Positions 1 through 9,885 of a DNA stretch of 64,000 nt are shown here, piece by piece (the first letter of the stretch is position 1; each line of letters begins with the position of its first letter). The notes under the pieces were generated by a model that searched no databases, was not told the origin of the DNA, and saw only the letters and a list, made by a program, of their open reading frames with translations. The position numbers were made by a program, and so were the translations under genes. The DNA is taken from assembly GCF_900128485.1 (NCBI RefSeq), contig NZ_LT635861.1, positions 553,792 to 617,791 of the forward strand, written 5' to 3'. The DNA comes from Duodenibacillus massiliensis (lineage in GTDB: Bacteria; Pseudomonadota; Gammaproteobacteria; Burkholderiales; Burkholderiaceae_F).

Positions 1-53
1 CCCGCCACAACAGCAGCGGCAACGGCGGTTTTGAAAAGAAACTTGACGGCCAT
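1..53 (-). CDS. N-terminus of a secreted or lipid-anchored protein (partial)
   Basis: A minus-strand reading frame starts with ATG at 53 and runs off the left edge. The 17 visible residues begin MAVKFLFKTAVAAAVVA, which has the Lys-then-hydrophobic pattern of a signal peptide. A purine-rich AGAGGA lies about 7 bases upstream of the ATG. Too little is visible to name a family. Confidence 0.5.
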   Translation of the reverse strand, partial: MAVKFLFKTAVAAAVVA

Positions 54-132
54 ACGGTTTTCCTCTTTCGGATTTTTGTTTGTAATCATCCTACCGCAGG
101 TGCGTTGTTTTGAGTAACTCCGAAACAAGCCC

Positions 133-166
133 AAACAAAAAGCCGGCTGCAGTCCTGCAGCCGGCT
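133..166 (-). terminator. Rho-independent terminator of the methyltransferase gene
   Basis: An 11-bp perfect inverted repeat (AGCCGGCTGCA / TGCAGCCGGCT, 4-base loop) at 141-166 is followed on the minus strand by TTTTTG. It lies 28 bases past the stop of the methyltransferase gene. Confidence 0.8.
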
Positions 167-193
167 CTGAGCGCCGTATGTGCTTTATGCGGT

Positions 194-910
194 TTACGGT
201 TTTTTGGCGTGCACAATGAGGCGGGTGCTCTCATCGGTGTATTCGGTAAAGCCCTGGCCGTAGAAGGCAAGAAGCGTAAGGCCCGCGTCCTTGAGCATTT
301 CCTTGTATTCGTCCGTGGTGTAGACGCGGATGCTTGCGACCACCGGACCGCGGTATTCATTGGACGGGAAAACAACCGAGGCGCGGCGGCTTTCTTCGTC
401 CCAGGTTTCAGGCACCGTTTCGCCGGACGCGATAAGGCGCGTGGCCCTGCCGCTCATTACAAGTTTGGGGTTGGCGACTTCGATTAAAAGTTCACCCCCG
501 GACTTGAGGCTTTCGGCAAAGCGCTCGAGCAGATCCTTGTTGCCTTCATCGCTGAAATAACCGAAGGAGCTCGCCCAGTTGATGATGAGATCCTGATTGT
601 GCGGGAACACCGCGTGGCGCATGTCGTCGTTGGTGAAGGTCCCGGGAAGATCGGCGCGGTAGAACTTGTTGCGGGCCGCTGCCACAAAGTGGGGGTTAAA
701 GTCCATGCCGCTCATGATGGCGCCCATGCGCGCCAGGGGAAAACCGATGTCGGCTTTGCCGCAGGGACATTCAAAAATCCGGATGCCGGGCTTAAGACCC
801 AGCTTGTCCCAGATCGCTTGCGCGTCATTTTGGGAAGCGGCAGGATCTCTGAGCCACTTGTCCTCGGGCACGTGACGGAACCATTCGGTCAGAGCGGTGT
901 TTTGAATCAT
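194..910 (-). CDS. class I SAM-dependent methyltransferase
   Basis: The 238-residue protein shows the Rossmann-type SAM-binding core. The motif I region is FECPCGKADIGFPLARMG, followed by an acidic residue at the end of strand 2 (SGMD) and a motif IV-like segment (DLIINWASSFGYF). No targeting or membrane segment is visible. The start at 910 was chosen because AGAGG sits 6 bases upstream; an in-frame extension to 949 has no such site. The substrate cannot be read from sequence; small-molecule methyltransferases of this fold and RNA or protein methylases remain possible. It is transcribed alone toward its own terminator. Confidence 0.75.
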   Translation of the reverse strand: MIQNTALTEWFRHVPEDKWLRDPAASQNDAQAIWDKLGLKPGIRIFECPCGKADIGFPLARMGAIMSGMDFNPHFVAAARNKFYRADLPGTFTNDDMRHAVFPHNQDLIINWASSFGYFSDEGNKDLLERFAESLKSGGELLIEVANPKLVMSGRATRLIASGETVPETWDEESRRASVVFPSNEYRGPVVASIRVYTTDEYKEMLKDAGLTLLAFYGQGFTEYTDESTRLIVHAKKP

Positions 911-976
911 GGGGAACCTCTGAAAAAAAACGAAAAGCGGTATCGACAATTATCGCACGGTGAGTTGCCCGCGGCA

Positions 977-2482
977 TCAGTCTTCGTTTTGGGTGGTCAA
1001 CGGCTGCACGGTCTCAAGGCGCTTGATGCCTTGGGCATTAATGACGAGCCGCTGCATGGCTACGGCACGCTTTTCGCCGATTTTGATTCGCTGGGCCACG
1101 TAGATGTGATAGATCTTTTCACCGAAGGCCTGACGGGCTGCGGTTTCCGCGGCGTCCTCTTCAAGCACGGGAAGCTCTTCAAAAAGGGTTTCGGTGTAGC
1201 GCAGAAAGTCCCTGATGTTAAGCCGCATGATGTCAAGCACGGAATTACCGGTGTCCTGCGTGAGGGTCCTGAGTTTCTCAAGCGTTACTTCCTTTTTGTA
1301 AAGCAGAATGTCCTCAGGGAGTTTGCCGCTTAAAAGTTCAATGGTGTGCGCGGACTCCCGCAGCTTGCGGACGGCTTCGGGGACCTGCTCGGCATTGATG
1401 AAGCGAAACGATTCCTCAACCTGACCGGCGTGCCGGTAGGAGCCGCGCTCAAGCTGCAGACGCCTGTCGGGAATCCACTTCTGAAAGCGCTTGTAAAGCC
1501 ACGCTCTTAAACTCTCTTTGATGCGGTCTTTGAAGATGTAGGCAATCACCATGGCCCAGAAGAGGTTCATCGAGAGTGACCCGTAGGTTCCCTGCCAGGA
1601 AAAGGCGATGATGGTGGCAAAGAGCATGGAGACCGCGGCCGCAACGCCGTAAAGGGAATGCAGCAGCATGGGCTGTCCGCCCTGGACTTTGGCTTCAAGA
1701 AACAAAAGGCTGCTCACGTACTTCTTAAGTACCGACCAGCGGAAAAGCAGCGTTTCATTGTCTGCGCCAGCGCCCGGGACGCTCAAAGGGTAGTGCTTGA
1801 GCCGGTACTGCTTTTCACTTTCCCAGAGCGTAAGCACGATTTCCTGCTTTTCAAAGTCAAGCGCCAGATAGACGTTACGGAGGTAGTAAGCCGTGATGAT
1901 GCTCATGAATTCATCACAGTAGGCCCAGGCGTGGTTGTTGCCGAGTTCGCGGCCGAGCGTGACAAGATAGGTCTGGCGGCTGCGGTAAGCCGCGAGTATT
2001 CCGGTGATTTGTCCGATAATGCGCCGTACATCTTCCGTCGTACAGCTGTCCGGATCCTGAGCAAGGGTTTCCAGAGCCGACTTCACGCTCTGCCGGTAGG
2101 TAAGTGCAAAGCGTCTCACGGCGTTTTCATAGTCTTCATCGGCGTTGACGGTTCGCACGTTGATGTCCTTTAACGCACTGTCAAGATCGGCAAAAGGACC
2201 GGCGTTATCTTCAAAAGCGGTAAGCGGCAGCTTCGGAGCCCGCAGACGGATGTAGTTTTTCAGAGACCGCAGCAGTGTGGCGCTTGTGAAGTGTTCGGGC
2301 GTTACCTGCAGCGCGGGCGGCAGAAAAATATAGGTTTCCGTTTCGTAGCGCACCGAGTCCGCGCTTTCTGGAAAAGCAACGCGCTCCTTGAATTCAATCT
2401 GATGGGGCGAATTAACCCGGACACTCTCGCGCACGCGGGTGTCGGTGTCGTTCACGGCCGGATTGTTGTCGGACTGACGCAT
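977..2482 (-). CDS. conserved hypothetical membrane protein
   Basis: I do not recognise this 501-residue protein. The N-terminal half and C-terminal third are soluble and charged. In the middle are two adjacent hydrophobic segments, roughly residues 275-300 (LYGVAAAVSMLFATIIAF) and 305-325, followed by a basic amphipathic stretch (RIKESLRAWLYKRF) and helical, charged sequence. The arrangement suggests a helical hairpin in the inner membrane with two cytoplasmic domains. The gap to the methyltransferase gene is 66 bases, so the two may be co-transcribed. No strong Shine-Dalgarno precedes the ATG at 2482, so the exact start is uncertain. Confidence 0.7.
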   Translation of the reverse strand: MRQSDNNPAVNDTDTRVRESVRVNSPHQIEFKERVAFPESADSVRYETETYIFLPPALQVTPEHFTSATLLRSLKNYIRLRAPKLPLTAFEDNAGPFADLDSALKDINVRTVNADEDYENAVRRFALTYRQSVKSALETLAQDPDSCTTEDVRRIIGQITGILAAYRSRQTYLVTLGRELGNNHAWAYCDEFMSIITAYYLRNVYLALDFEKQEIVLTLWESEKQYRLKHYPLSVPGAGADNETLLFRWSVLKKYVSSLLFLEAKVQGGQPMLLHSLYGVAAAVSMLFATIIAFSWQGTYGSLSMNLFWAMVIAYIFKDRIKESLRAWLYKRFQKWIPDRRLQLERGSYRHAGQVEESFRFINAEQVPEAVRKLRESAHTIELLSGKLPEDILLYKKEVTLEKLRTLTQDTGNSVLDIMRLNIRDFLRYTETLFEELPVLEEDAAETAARQAFGEKIYHIYVAQRIKIGEKRAVAMQRLVINAQGIKRLETVQPLTTQNED

Positions 2483-2583
2483 TGCAGGATGTTTGTTGAA
2501 AAAATTGTTGTTGCCGGAATTGTCTCATTACGGACGCGAAACTACCAACTGGAGCGCGGTTTTGGCGGCAGTGCAGGAAAACG

Positions 2584-2994
2584 ATGTCAGAAAAATTTGT
2601 GATCAAAGAAGCCTCCGTTACATGGAGCGCAGTGCGAAGCAGCGGCCCGGGCGGACAAAATGTCAACAAGGTCGCTACGGCCGTGCAGCTGAGGTTTTCC
2701 CTGTCTGAGAGCGGGCTGCCTGCTAACGCGGTTGAGCGCTTCCGCACGCTTTTTGCCGCAAAACTTGTCGACGGCAACGTGCTTCTCATTAAAGCGCAGA
2801 CCGAGCGCACCCAGCAGGCCAATCTCCGGGCCGCCCGAAGCCGGCTTGAGGTCATGATTTCGGCGGCTTTGGTTAAGCCCAAACACCGCATTGCCACGCG
2901 CCCCGGCAAGGGCGCCCGCGAACGCCGGCTTAAAGCCAAGGCGCGGCACGCCGAAATTAAGGCAGCCCGCCGCGCAAAACCGGGCGATTTCTGA
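2584..2994 (+). CDS. arfB: alternative ribosome-rescue factor ArfB (YaeJ-type peptidyl-tRNA hydrolase)
   Basis: The 136-residue protein carries the release-factor catalytic loop SSGPGGQNVNK near residues 19-29, including the GGQ that triggers peptidyl-tRNA hydrolysis. It ends in a basic tail (GKGARERRLKAKARHAE...) that in ArfB enters the empty mRNA channel of stalled ribosomes. The length and the lack of a stop-codon recognition domain separate it from RF1/RF2. AGGA lies 6 bases before the ATG. It is divergent from the membrane protein gene on its left and has a DMT transporter gene 44 bases downstream. Confidence 0.92.
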   Translation: MSEKFVIKEASVTWSAVRSSGPGGQNVNKVATAVQLRFSLSESGLPANAVERFRTLFAAKLVDGNVLLIKAQTERTQQANLRAARSRLEVMISAALVKPKHRIATRPGKGARERRLKAKARHAEIKAARRAKPGDF

Positions 2995-3038
2995 GAGAAT
3001 CTGCCGTTGTTGCCTTAATCATCTCCAAGGATTCGGTC

Positions 3039-3968
3039 ATGCTCTCCGGTGTGCTCTACGGTCTCGGTGCCTGCGTACTCTGGGGCTTCGTGTACTTGGT
3101 TCCGCTGGTGCTCCCGGACTACGATCCTGTGATTATCGCGACGGCCCGCTACATCAGTTTCGGCCTGGTGGCGGTTCCTTTGATGTGGATGCAGCGGCAC
3201 GAATTTGCGCACTACACCCTTAAAGACTGGGGGACGGCCTGCGCCCTCGGGGTGCTCGGTAACTGCGTCTATTACTGGCTTCTTTTGAACTGCATCAATA
3301 TGGCGGGAGCGCCTTTTGCCGGCATGTGCATGGCGCTTATCCCTGTGCTTGTTGCGGTGATTGCAAACCTCAGAGATAAAAAGCGCGGACGGTTTGTCCG
3401 CTGGCGAAGCCTCATACCGGCTCTGGTTCTTATTTTTGCGGGCCTCGTGCTTGCCAACATCTCCGAATTTAACGCGGTGGTCGCTGCGAGCCAGGGTAAC
3501 CCCGAGCGCTTCTGGTACGGTGTTTTATTCGGTATTGCCGCCCTGGCGGTCTGGACGTGGTACCCGATCTGTAACGCCGACTGGCTGATTGACCATCCGA
3601 AGCGGACGCCGCGCGCGTGGACCACGGCGCAGGGCCTGGCAACGCTGCCTGTTGCCTGCGCGGGTTTTGCCCTCGTGCAGACAACGGTTAACGCGGGCGG
3701 TCCCCTTTTGGGGCCGCAGCCCGTTTGGTTTGTCTTTGTGATGATTGCCTCAGGGCTTCTGTGCTCCTGGGTGGGAACCGTGTTTTGGAGCGAGATGAGT
3801 CAGCGGCTTCCGACGGCCCTTGCGGGACAGATGATTGTTTTTGAGACGCTTTTTGCGGTTGTCTATGCGCATATTCTGAGGCTGGAGTGGCCTGTCTGGT
3901 CGATGACCGCGGGTATGGTGCTTCTTGTTCTCGGGGTGCTTTTGTCACTGCGGATTTTCTATCGGTAG
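3039..3968 (+). CDS. EamA/DMT-family transporter
   Basis: The 309-residue protein consists of about ten hydrophobic helices in two repeats, beginning GVLYGLGACVLWGFVYLVPL, the usual start of an EamA repeat. The second repeat begins near GVLFGIAALAVWTWYP. Members of the drug/metabolite transporter superfamily export amino acids, metabolites or drugs across the inner membrane; the substrate is not predictable here. AAGGA lies 8 bases before the ATG. It follows arfB closely and may be read from the same transcript. Confidence 0.85.
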   Translation: MLSGVLYGLGACVLWGFVYLVPLVLPDYDPVIIATARYISFGLVAVPLMWMQRHEFAHYTLKDWGTACALGVLGNCVYYWLLLNCINMAGAPFAGMCMALIPVLVAVIANLRDKKRGRFVRWRSLIPALVLIFAGLVLANISEFNAVVAASQGNPERFWYGVLFGIAALAVWTWYPICNADWLIDHPKRTPRAWTTAQGLATLPVACAGFALVQTTVNAGGPLLGPQPVWFVFVMIASGLLCSWVGTVFWSEMSQRLPTALAGQMIVFETLFAVVYAHILRLEWPVWSMTAGMVLLVLGVLLSLRIFYR

Positions 3969-4034
3969 AAAAGAGCCCCGCATCCGTGCGACGTGCCGCG
4001 CTTAGACAAAGCGCTTGTCCCGCTATAAACTCAG

Positions 4035-4047
4035 CAGACAATGTCTG
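4035..4047. promoter_or_regulatory. small inverted repeat upstream of leuA
   Basis: CAGACA-A-TGTCTG is a perfect 6-bp inverted repeat 49 bases before the leuA start. A loose promoter (TAGACA, 15-base spacer, TATAAA at 4024-4029) lies just to its left, so the repeat would fall at or just after the transcription start. An operator is possible; no regulator can be named. Confidence 0.35.
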
Positions 4048-4096
4048 TTTCCGGCAGTGAAGATCTAACATAACAACATTCGTAAGGGAAAGCGCA

Positions 4097-5638
4097 ATGA
4101 CAGACCGTCTCATTATTTTTGACACGACGCTTCGCGACGGGGAGCAGAGCCCCGGTGCTTCGATGACGCAGGAAGAAAAGCTGCGCATTGCGCTGCAGCT
4201 TGAGCGTCTCGGTGTGGACGTGATGGAAGCCGGTTTTGCCGCCAGTTCTCAGGGTGACTTTGATGCGATTCATCAGATTGCCCGTCATGTGAAGGATTCC
4301 ACCGTCTGCTCTTTGTCCCGTGCTTCAATCAAGGACATTGAACGCGCCGGTGAAGCGATTGCCCCGGCGCCGCGCCGCCGTATTCACACCTTTATTGCCA
4401 CGTCGCCCCTGCACATGCAGGCAAAACTGCGCATGACGCCTGACGAAGTGTTTGAGCGCGCCGTGGCCGCCGTGCGGGCCTGCGCCAAGTACACCGACGA
4501 CATTGAATTTTCCGCTGAAGACGGCTACCGCTCGGATCCGGAATTTCTCTACCGCATCTGCGAAGCCGTGATTGACGCCGGTGCCACGACCGTCAATATT
4601 CCCGATACGGTGGGTTACGCCGTGCCCGAACTTTACGGTGCCTTTATCGCTGACCTCCGCGAGCACGTTCCCAATTCCGATAAGGCCGTCTGGTCCGTGC
4701 ACTGCCACAACGACCTCGGTATGGCGGTGGCCAACTCCTTGGCCGGCGTCAAGCAGGGCGGAGCGCGTCAGATCGAATGCACGATTAACGGCCTGGGCGA
4801 ACGCGCGGGCAACTGCTCGCTTGAAGAAGTCGTGATGGCCGTGAAGACCCGCCGCGACTACTTCGGCCTTGAGACCGGCATTCATACCGAACAGATTGTG
4901 GCGGCAAGTAAGCTTGTGAGTTCCATCACCGGTTTCCCGGTGCAGCCCAATAAGGCTGTGGTGGGCGCCAACGCCTTTGCGCACGCTTCCGGTATTCACC
5001 AGGACGGCGTGCTTAAGAGCCGTGAAACCTACGAAATCATGCGTGCCGAGGATGTGGGCTGGACGCACAACAAGATCGTTCTTGGAAAACTCTCCGGCCG
5101 CAACGCCTTCCGTCAGCGCATCAAGGAGCTCGGCATTCCGGTTGCAACCGAAACGGAACTTAACGCCGCCTTTGTCCGCTTCAAGGATCTTGCCGACCGC
5201 AAGAGTGAAATCTTTGACGAAGACATTCAGGCGCTCTTTAAGGAAGCGCCCGCCAAGGCCCATCAGGACCGCTATGAGTTTGTGAGCCTTCTGCAGCAGT
5301 CTGAGACCGGTGAAAAACCGAAGGCCACGGTTGTCTGGACGGATAACGGCGTTGAAAAACGTTCGGAAGCCGAAGGTAACGGTCCGGTGGACGCCACCTT
5401 CCGCGCGATTGAAGCGGTAGTGAAGTCGGGCGCCGAGCTGCAGCTTTACAGTGTGAACGCCATCACCGGCGGCACGGAAAGCCAGGGCGACGTGACGGTG
5501 CGTCTGGCGCGCTCGGGCCGCATTGTGAACGGCGTGGGCGCCGATCCGGACATCATCGCGGCTTCCGCCAAGGCCTATCTCAATGCCTTAAGCCGCCTTG
5601 ATACGGAACCGAGCTGCAACCCGCAGCATACGGTCTGA
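4097..5638 (+). CDS. leuA: 2-isopropylmalate synthase
   Basis: The enzyme condenses acetyl-CoA with 2-oxoisovalerate, the committed step of leucine synthesis. The 513-residue protein has the family signature [13 protein letters not shown] at residues 8-20, metal-binding HCHND near residue 202, and the second signature containing [14 protein letters not shown]. The TIM-barrel is followed by a linker and a C-terminal LeuA regulatory domain (from about residue 380), the usual site of leucine feedback. Length matches the long bacterial form. The gene stands alone here; leuC and leuD are about 50 kb away and leuB is not in the window. A strong terminator follows. Confidence 0.97.
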   Translation: MTDRLIIFDTTLRDGEQSPGASMTQEEKLRIALQLERLGVDVMEAGFAASSQGDFDAIHQIARHVKDSTVCSLSRASIKDIERAGEAIAPAPRRRIHTFIATSPLHMQAKLRMTPDEVFERAVAAVRACAKYTDDIEFSAEDGYRSDPEFLYRICEAVIDAGATTVNIPDTVGYAVPELYGAFIADLREHVPNSDKAVWSVHCHNDLGMAVANSLAGVKQGGARQIECTINGLGERAGNCSLEEVVMAVKTRRDYFGLETGIHTEQIVAASKLVSSITGFPVQPNKAVVGANAFAHASGIHQDGVLKSRETYEIMRAEDVGWTHNKIVLGKLSGRNAFRQRIKELGIPVATETELNAAFVRFKDLADRKSEIFDEDIQALFKEAPAKAHQDRYEFVSLLQQSETGEKPKATVVWTDNGVEKRSEAEGNGPVDATFRAIEAVVKSGAELQLYSVNAITGGTESQGDVTVRLARSGRIVNGVGADPDIIAASAKAYLNALSRLDTEPSCNPQHTV

Positions 5639-5655
5639 TACAGGGTGTGACCCGT

Positions 5656-5694
5656 AAAAAGCGCAGGAGGTTTGTTTTTCCTGCGCTTTTTTTC
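5656..5694 (+). terminator. Rho-independent terminator after leuA
   Basis: GCGCAGG pairs with CCTGCGC across a loop of about 12 bases. It is flanked by AAAAA on the left and TTTTTTT on the right, 18 bases past the leuA stop. Confidence 0.85.
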
Positions 5695-5790
5695 TAAAAT
5701 ACCGCCTTTCGCAAATCACGGCACGGGCTCAAGACACCCTTGGCCGCTTGTTTGCGTCCTTTTTAACCTACTTTTTACAGGTAAAAATCA

Positions 5791-6057
5791 ATGTCTGCAC
5801 AGATCAACAAGGCTGACGTCATTGCCAAGTTCCAGCGCGCTGCCGGCGACACGGGTTCTCCCGAAGTCCAGGTGGCTCTTCTCACCGCCCGCATCAACGG
5901 TCTGACCGGTCACTTCAAGGAACACATGAAGGATCATCACTCCCGCCGCGGTCTTCTGAAGATGGTGAGCCGCCGCCGTAAGCTCCTTGACTACCTCAAG
6001 CGCACCGACGTCGCCGCCTACCGCAAGCTCATCGATACGCTGCAGCTGCGTAAGTAA
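5791..6057 (+). CDS. rpsO: 30S ribosomal protein S15
   Basis: The 88-residue protein matches S15 in length and motifs, including the [17 protein letters not shown] helix and the [18 protein letters not shown] rRNA-binding helix. It binds the central domain of 16S rRNA early in 30S assembly. It is followed by pnp, the same order as in Escherichia coli and most proteobacteria, where S15 can repress its own translation. AGG lies close to the ATG. Confidence 0.97.
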   Translation: MSAQINKADVIAKFQRAAGDTGSPEVQVALLTARINGLTGHFKEHMKDHHSRRGLLKMVSRRRKLLDYLKRTDVAAYRKLIDTLQLRK

Positions 6058-6068
6058 CCGGTTCAAAA

Positions 6069-6103
6069 ACAGCCTGTCTGTCCTTTAGCGGCACACAGGC
6101 TGT
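6069..6103 (+). promoter_or_regulatory. stem-loop between rpsO and pnp
   Basis: A 9-bp perfect stem (ACAGCCTGT / ACAGGCTGT) starts 11 bases after the rpsO stop. A clean U-tract does not follow directly, though a T-rich stretch occurs about 17 bases later. In enterobacteria this intergenic space holds an attenuator and an RNase III processing hairpin controlling pnp; a similar role here is inference. The rest of the 265-base gap holds no gene. Confidence 0.5.
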
Positions 6104-6322
6104 GCGTTTATCTGGACCTCTTTTTTCTTCCTTTCCTTGTTTAAGAGCCCCTGACGGTTTGTGACGGATCCGCGCGTTGCGACACCGACGCTTTCAGTCG
6201 TCAGACTTCTCTTCTGAGAGAGCTTCCGTGCCGCAGCGTGCCGTCGCCTTAAGGAAACCGGCGTGTTTTCGGAAATTCCGCAGGGATCTTCAGACAGGAA
6301 CTTTTAAGGATCTCATTTCATC

Positions 6323-8455
6323 ATGACGATGTTTAATAAAGTCACGAAGAGCTTTCAGTTCGGCGATCACAATGTGACGCTTACCACGGGGGAAATCGCC
6401 CGTCAGGCCACCGGTGCTGTGGTCTGCGCCATGGACGACACCGTGGTGCTTGCCACCGTTGTCGCCAAGAAGGAAGCCAAGCCCGGACAGGACTTCTTCC
6501 CGCTCACCGTTGACTACATCGAAAAGACCTACGCCGCCGGTAAGTTCCCCGGCGGGTTCTTCAAGCGTGAAGGCCGCCCGAGCGAAAAGGAAACGCTCAC
6601 GAGCCGCCTCATTGACCGCCCGATCCGTCCGCTTTTCCCGGACGGCTTCTTTAACGAAGTGCAGGTCATCATTCACGTTTTGTCTGTTGATCCGGAAGTC
6701 GATCCCGACATTCCTTCCATGATCGGGGCGTCTGCCGCTTTGGCTGTCTCCGGCATCCCCTTCAAGGGCCCGATCGGCGCCTGCCGCGTGGGCTACATCA
6801 ACGACCGTTTCGTCTGCAACCCCAAGGTTTCGCAGATGCATGAAAGTAAGCTCGACCTCGTCGTGGCCGGCACCGAACGCGCTGTTCTGATGGTTGAATC
6901 CGAAGCCGACCGCCTGCCCGAAGAAACGATGCTTAACGCCGTCATGTACGGTCACCGCGAAATGCAGGTCGCGATCAACGCTATTCATGATCTCGTTGCC
7001 GAAGCCGGCAAACCCGCCTGGGATTGGCAGCCTGCTCCCAAGAACGATGCGCTTATTGCCCGCATCCGTGCGCTCGCTGAAGAAGGCCTGCACGCCGCGT
7101 ATACGCTGCGCAGCAAGCAGGACCGCAACGATAAGCTGCGTGAGGTCTACGAAGCCGTGGAAGCGGCGCTTACCAAGGACGCCGAAGCTGCCGGCACCGA
7201 AGTGCCCGACATGAACGAAGTGCACGGCATTCTCTTTGAGATGGAAGCGCAGATCGTCCGCGGCAACATCCTCGCCGGCAAGCCCCGTATCGACGGCCGC
7301 GACACCCGCACGGTGCGTCCGATCGAAATCCGTCAGGGCGTGCTTCCGCGCACCCACGGTTCGGCCCTCTTTACCCGCGGCGAAACTCAGGCGCTCGTCA
7401 TCACGACCCTGGGCACCAAGCAGGACGAACAGATTGTCGATTCGATCATGGGCGAAAGCCGTGACCGCTTCATCATGCACTACAACATGCCGCCGTTTGC
7501 CACCGGCGAAACCGGCCGCGTGGGTAGCCCCAAGCGCCGTGAAATCGGCCACGGGCGTCTTGCCAAGCGCGCTCTGAAGGCGGTGCTTCCCTCGGCTGAC
7601 GACTTCGCTTACTCGATCCGCGTTGTGAGCGAAATCTGCGAATCCAACGGTTCGAGCTCCATGGCAAGCGTCTGCGGCGGGTGCCTGTCGATGCTTGACG
7701 CCGGTGTGCCTCTGAAGGACTACGTGGCCGGTGTTGCCATGGGTCTTATCAAGGAAGGCAACAAGTTTGCCGTTCTCACCGACATCCTCGGTGACGAAGA
7801 CCACCTCGGTGACATGGACTTCAAGGTCGCGGGTACCGAAAACGGTGTCACGGCTCTGCAGATGGACATCAAGATTGAAGGCATCACGGCTGAAATCATG
7901 CAGGCAGCTCTCGCCCAGGCGCACGAAGGCCGCATGCACATCCTCGGCAAGATGCACGAAATGGCCGGCGACGGCGCGCACGAGCTTTCCGCTTTTGCCC
8001 CGCGTCTGACGACTCTGAAGATTAATCCGGAAAAGATCCGTGACGTGATCGGTAAGGGCGGCGCCACGATCCGTGGTCTCTGCGAAGAAACCGGCTGCCA
8101 GATCAACGTCGAAGACGACGGCACGATCACGATCGCTTCGAGCGATCCGGAAAAGGCCGCCATCGCCAAGAAGCGTATTGAAGACATCACGGCTGAAATC
8201 GAAGTGGGCCAGATCTACGAAGGCACCGTGCAGCGTCTGCTCGACTTCGGCGCCATCGTGAGCCTGCTGCCCGGCAAAGACGGCCTGCTTCACATCAGCC
8301 AGATCGCCAATGAACGCGTCAATCAGGTTTCCGACTACCTCAAGGAAGGCCAGGTTGTCCGCGTGAAGGTGATCGAAGCCGACGAAAAGGGCCGTGTGCG
8401 TCTTTCCATGAAGGCTCTTTTAAACGAAGGCAAGGACAACGTCCGCGCTGAATAA
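6323..8455 (+). CDS. pnp: polyribonucleotide nucleotidyltransferase (PNPase)
   Basis: The 710-residue protein is full length. It has two RNase PH-like domains (about residues 10-145 and 325-465) separated by an all-helical segment, then a KH domain ([20 protein letters not shown], near residue 560) and a C-terminal S1 domain (about residues 622-692, [20 protein letters not shown]). PNPase degrades RNA 3' to 5' with phosphate and is a degradosome component in many proteobacteria. AAGGA lies 12 bases before the chosen ATG; a second in-frame ATG at 6329 is possible. A long antisense open frame on the other strand is a codon-bias shadow. Confidence 0.97.
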   Translation: MTMFNKVTKSFQFGDHNVTLTTGEIARQATGAVVCAMDDTVVLATVVAKKEAKPGQDFFPLTVDYIEKTYAAGKFPGGFFKREGRPSEKETLTSRLIDRPIRPLFPDGFFNEVQVIIHVLSVDPEVDPDIPSMIGASAALAVSGIPFKGPIGACRVGYINDRFVCNPKVSQMHESKLDLVVAGTERAVLMVESEADRLPEETMLNAVMYGHREMQVAINAIHDLVAEAGKPAWDWQPAPKNDALIARIRALAEEGLHAAYTLRSKQDRNDKLREVYEAVEAALTKDAEAAGTEVPDMNEVHGILFEMEAQIVRGNILAGKPRIDGRDTRTVRPIEIRQGVLPRTHGSALFTRGETQALVITTLGTKQDEQIVDSIMGESRDRFIMHYNMPPFATGETGRVGSPKRREIGHGRLAKRALKAVLPSADDFAYSIRVVSEICESNGSSSMASVCGGCLSMLDAGVPLKDYVAGVAMGLIKEGNKFAVLTDILGDEDHLGDMDFKVAGTENGVTALQMDIKIEGITAEIMQAALAQAHEGRMHILGKMHEMAGDGAHELSAFAPRLTTLKINPEKIRDVIGKGGATIRGLCEETGCQINVEDDGTITIASSDPEKAAIAKKRIEDITAEIEVGQIYEGTVQRLLDFGAIVSLLPGKDGLLHISQIANERVNQVSDYLKEGQVVRVKVIEADEKGRVRLSMKALLNEGKDNVRAE

Positions 8456-8520
8456 CTCAGCCGGCCGCGGTTAAATGCAGGGAAGGGGGCCCAGAGCCCC
8501 CACCTTGCGGCGCTTTCACG

Positions 8521-8553
8521 AAAAACCCGGGTATTTCGGTACCCGGGCTTTCC
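8521..8553 (+). terminator. terminator after pnp
   Basis: An 8-bp stem CCCGGGTA / TACCCGGG with loop TTTCGG is preceded by AAAAA and followed by a short, imperfect T-rich run (CTTTCCGTT). It lies 70 bases after pnp and 44 before tpiA. Confidence 0.6.
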
Positions 8554-8596
8554 GTTAAAATGCGGCCTCAAATGAGTAAAGACAAGGCAGATAAAC

Positions 8597-9355
8597 ATGG
8601 CACGAACCAAGTACGCAGCAGCCAACTGGAAATTAAACGGATCAAGAGCAGCAAACGCCGCCTGGGTTCGTGATTTCCTGCGCCTTGCGGCGGGGCTCAC
8701 CTGTGACGTGACGGTGGCGGCGCCCTTTGTGTATCTGCCGGAACTCGCCGGACTTTTCAAAGACAGCCGCGTGAAAACCGCGGCTGAGGACGTGAGCCGC
8801 TTTGACACCGGCGCCTACACGGGCGAAGTCTCTGCGGCTATGGTCGCTGACATCGGTGCGGGTGTGACGCTTGTCGGTCACAGCGAACGCAGAAGCCTTT
8901 TCGGCGACACCGATGAGGTGGTAGCCGAAAAAGTGAAAAAAGCGCTTGCGGCCGGGCTTGAAGTGATCCTCTGCGTTGGAGAAACCCTTCACGAGCGCCG
9001 CGAGGGAAAGACCGACGCGGTGGTGATTGCGCAGACGGTTAATGCACTTCACGGACTTACAGAGGGTGACCTCCGGAAGGTGACGCTTGCTTACGAACCC
9101 GTGTGGGCGATCGGCACCGGTGAGACGGCAACGCCAGAGACAGCGCAGGCGGTGCATGCCGCACTGAGGGCTGAACTGGCCCGGCGCTTTGGCGGGGCAG
9201 TTGCCGCAGCAATGCGCATCCTTTACGGCGGCAGCGTGAAACCGGCGAATGCCGCAGAACTTTTTGCCATGCCTGACATTGACGGAGCCCTTGTGGGCGG
9301 CGCGTCATTAAAGGCGGAAGATTTTTATGCGATTTGTGCCGCGGCACAGATCTAA
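8597..9355 (+). CDS. tpiA: triosephosphate isomerase
   Basis: The 252-residue TIM barrel interconverts dihydroxyacetone phosphate and glyceraldehyde 3-phosphate in glycolysis and gluconeogenesis. Substrate-binding Asn and Lys are in AANWKLNGS (residues 8-16), the catalytic His in LVGHSERR, and the catalytic Glu in AYEPVWAIGTG, which also starts flexible loop 6. The phosphate-binding GGSVKP is present near the C-terminus. secG follows 18 bases downstream, a common pairing in bacteria that suggests one transcript. Confidence 0.97.
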   Translation: MARTKYAAANWKLNGSRAANAAWVRDFLRLAAGLTCDVTVAAPFVYLPELAGLFKDSRVKTAAEDVSRFDTGAYTGEVSAAMVADIGAGVTLVGHSERRSLFGDTDEVVAEKVKKALAAGLEVILCVGETLHERREGKTDAVVIAQTVNALHGLTEGDLRKVTLAYEPVWAIGTGETATPETAQAVHAALRAELARRFGGAVAAAMRILYGGSVKPANAAELFAMPDIDGALVGGASLKAEDFYAICAAAQI

Positions 9356-9373
9356 CCAACAGGAAAAGAAAAC

Positions 9374-9730
9374 ATGCAGATGCTTATGAGCGTGGCGGTC
9401 ATCATTCAGATCATTGCCGCCGTTGCCGTCATTATTCTCGTGCTGCTGCAGCACGGTAAGGGTGCCGATATGGGCGCGGCCTTCGGTGCCGGCGCCTCCG
9501 GGTCACTCTTCGGTGCGTCGGGGTCCGCGAACTTCCTGTCGCGTTCCACCGCTGTTGCCGCCACGATCTTTTTCTGTGCCACCATTGCCGTGACACTCGG
9601 TTCCGGCGCCTATCAGAAGCAGGCCCGTGCCGACAAGGGCGGTGTTTTGGGGTCGATGACGACCACGGAACAGACGGCTCCGGCAGAAAATTCCGGAAAG
9701 GACTTGCAATCTAATCAGATTCCGCGCTAA
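9374..9730 (+). CDS. secG: protein translocase subunit SecG
   Basis: The 118-residue protein has two transmembrane helices, residues 5-24 and about 53-72, separated by the conserved cytoplasmic loop LLQHGKGADMGAAFGAGASG. SecG joins SecYE in the inner membrane and aids SecA-driven export. The tail beyond residue 80 is polar and variable. An AGGAAAAGAAAAC sequence precedes the ATG. It ends 63 bases before the first tRNA gene; a promoter for the tRNAs overlaps its last codons. Confidence 0.93.
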   Translation: MQMLMSVAVIIQIIAAVAVIILVLLQHGKGADMGAAFGAGASGSLFGASGSANFLSRSTAVAATIFFCATIAVTLGSGAYQKQARADKGGVLGSMTTTEQTAPAENSGKDLQSNQIPR

Positions 9731-9733
9731 AAT
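9704..9733 (+). promoter_or_regulatory. promoter for the tRNA cluster
   Basis: TTGCAA (9704-9709), an 18-base spacer and TAAAAT (9728-9733) form a good sigma-70 promoter inside the end of secG. It is about 60 bases upstream of the first tRNA-Leu. Confidence 0.5.
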
Positions 9734-9793
9734 GCTGAGCTTCGCAGTTGAGGATAAAACTTCAGCTGTGAAGACAATCTGAATAAGCCGTAT

Positions 9794-9878
9794 GCGGTCG
9801 TGGCGAAATTGGTAGACGCGCAGCCTTGAGGTGGCTGTGCCGAGAGGCATGAGAGTTCGAGTCTCTCCGACCGCACCA
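9794..9878 (+). tRNA. tRNA-Leu (anticodon GAG), copy 1
   Basis: The class II tRNA has acceptor GCGGTCG/CGACCGC, anticodon stem CAGCC/GGCTG with loop TTGAGGT (anticodon GAG, reading CUC/CUU), a long variable arm and TTCGAGT in the T arm. CCA is encoded at 9876-9878. Confidence 0.95.
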
Positions 9879-9885
9879 AACGTAC

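Noticed and set aside
4325-5263. 312-codon open frame antisense to leuA
   Set aside because: It is a shadow of leuA third-position bias, with no family resemblance or ribosome site.
6290-8293. 667-codon open frame antisense to pnp
   Set aside because: It mirrors the highly expressed, GC-rich pnp codons. The translated sequence is His/Arg-rich and low in structure, with no start site. It is a codon-bias shadow.
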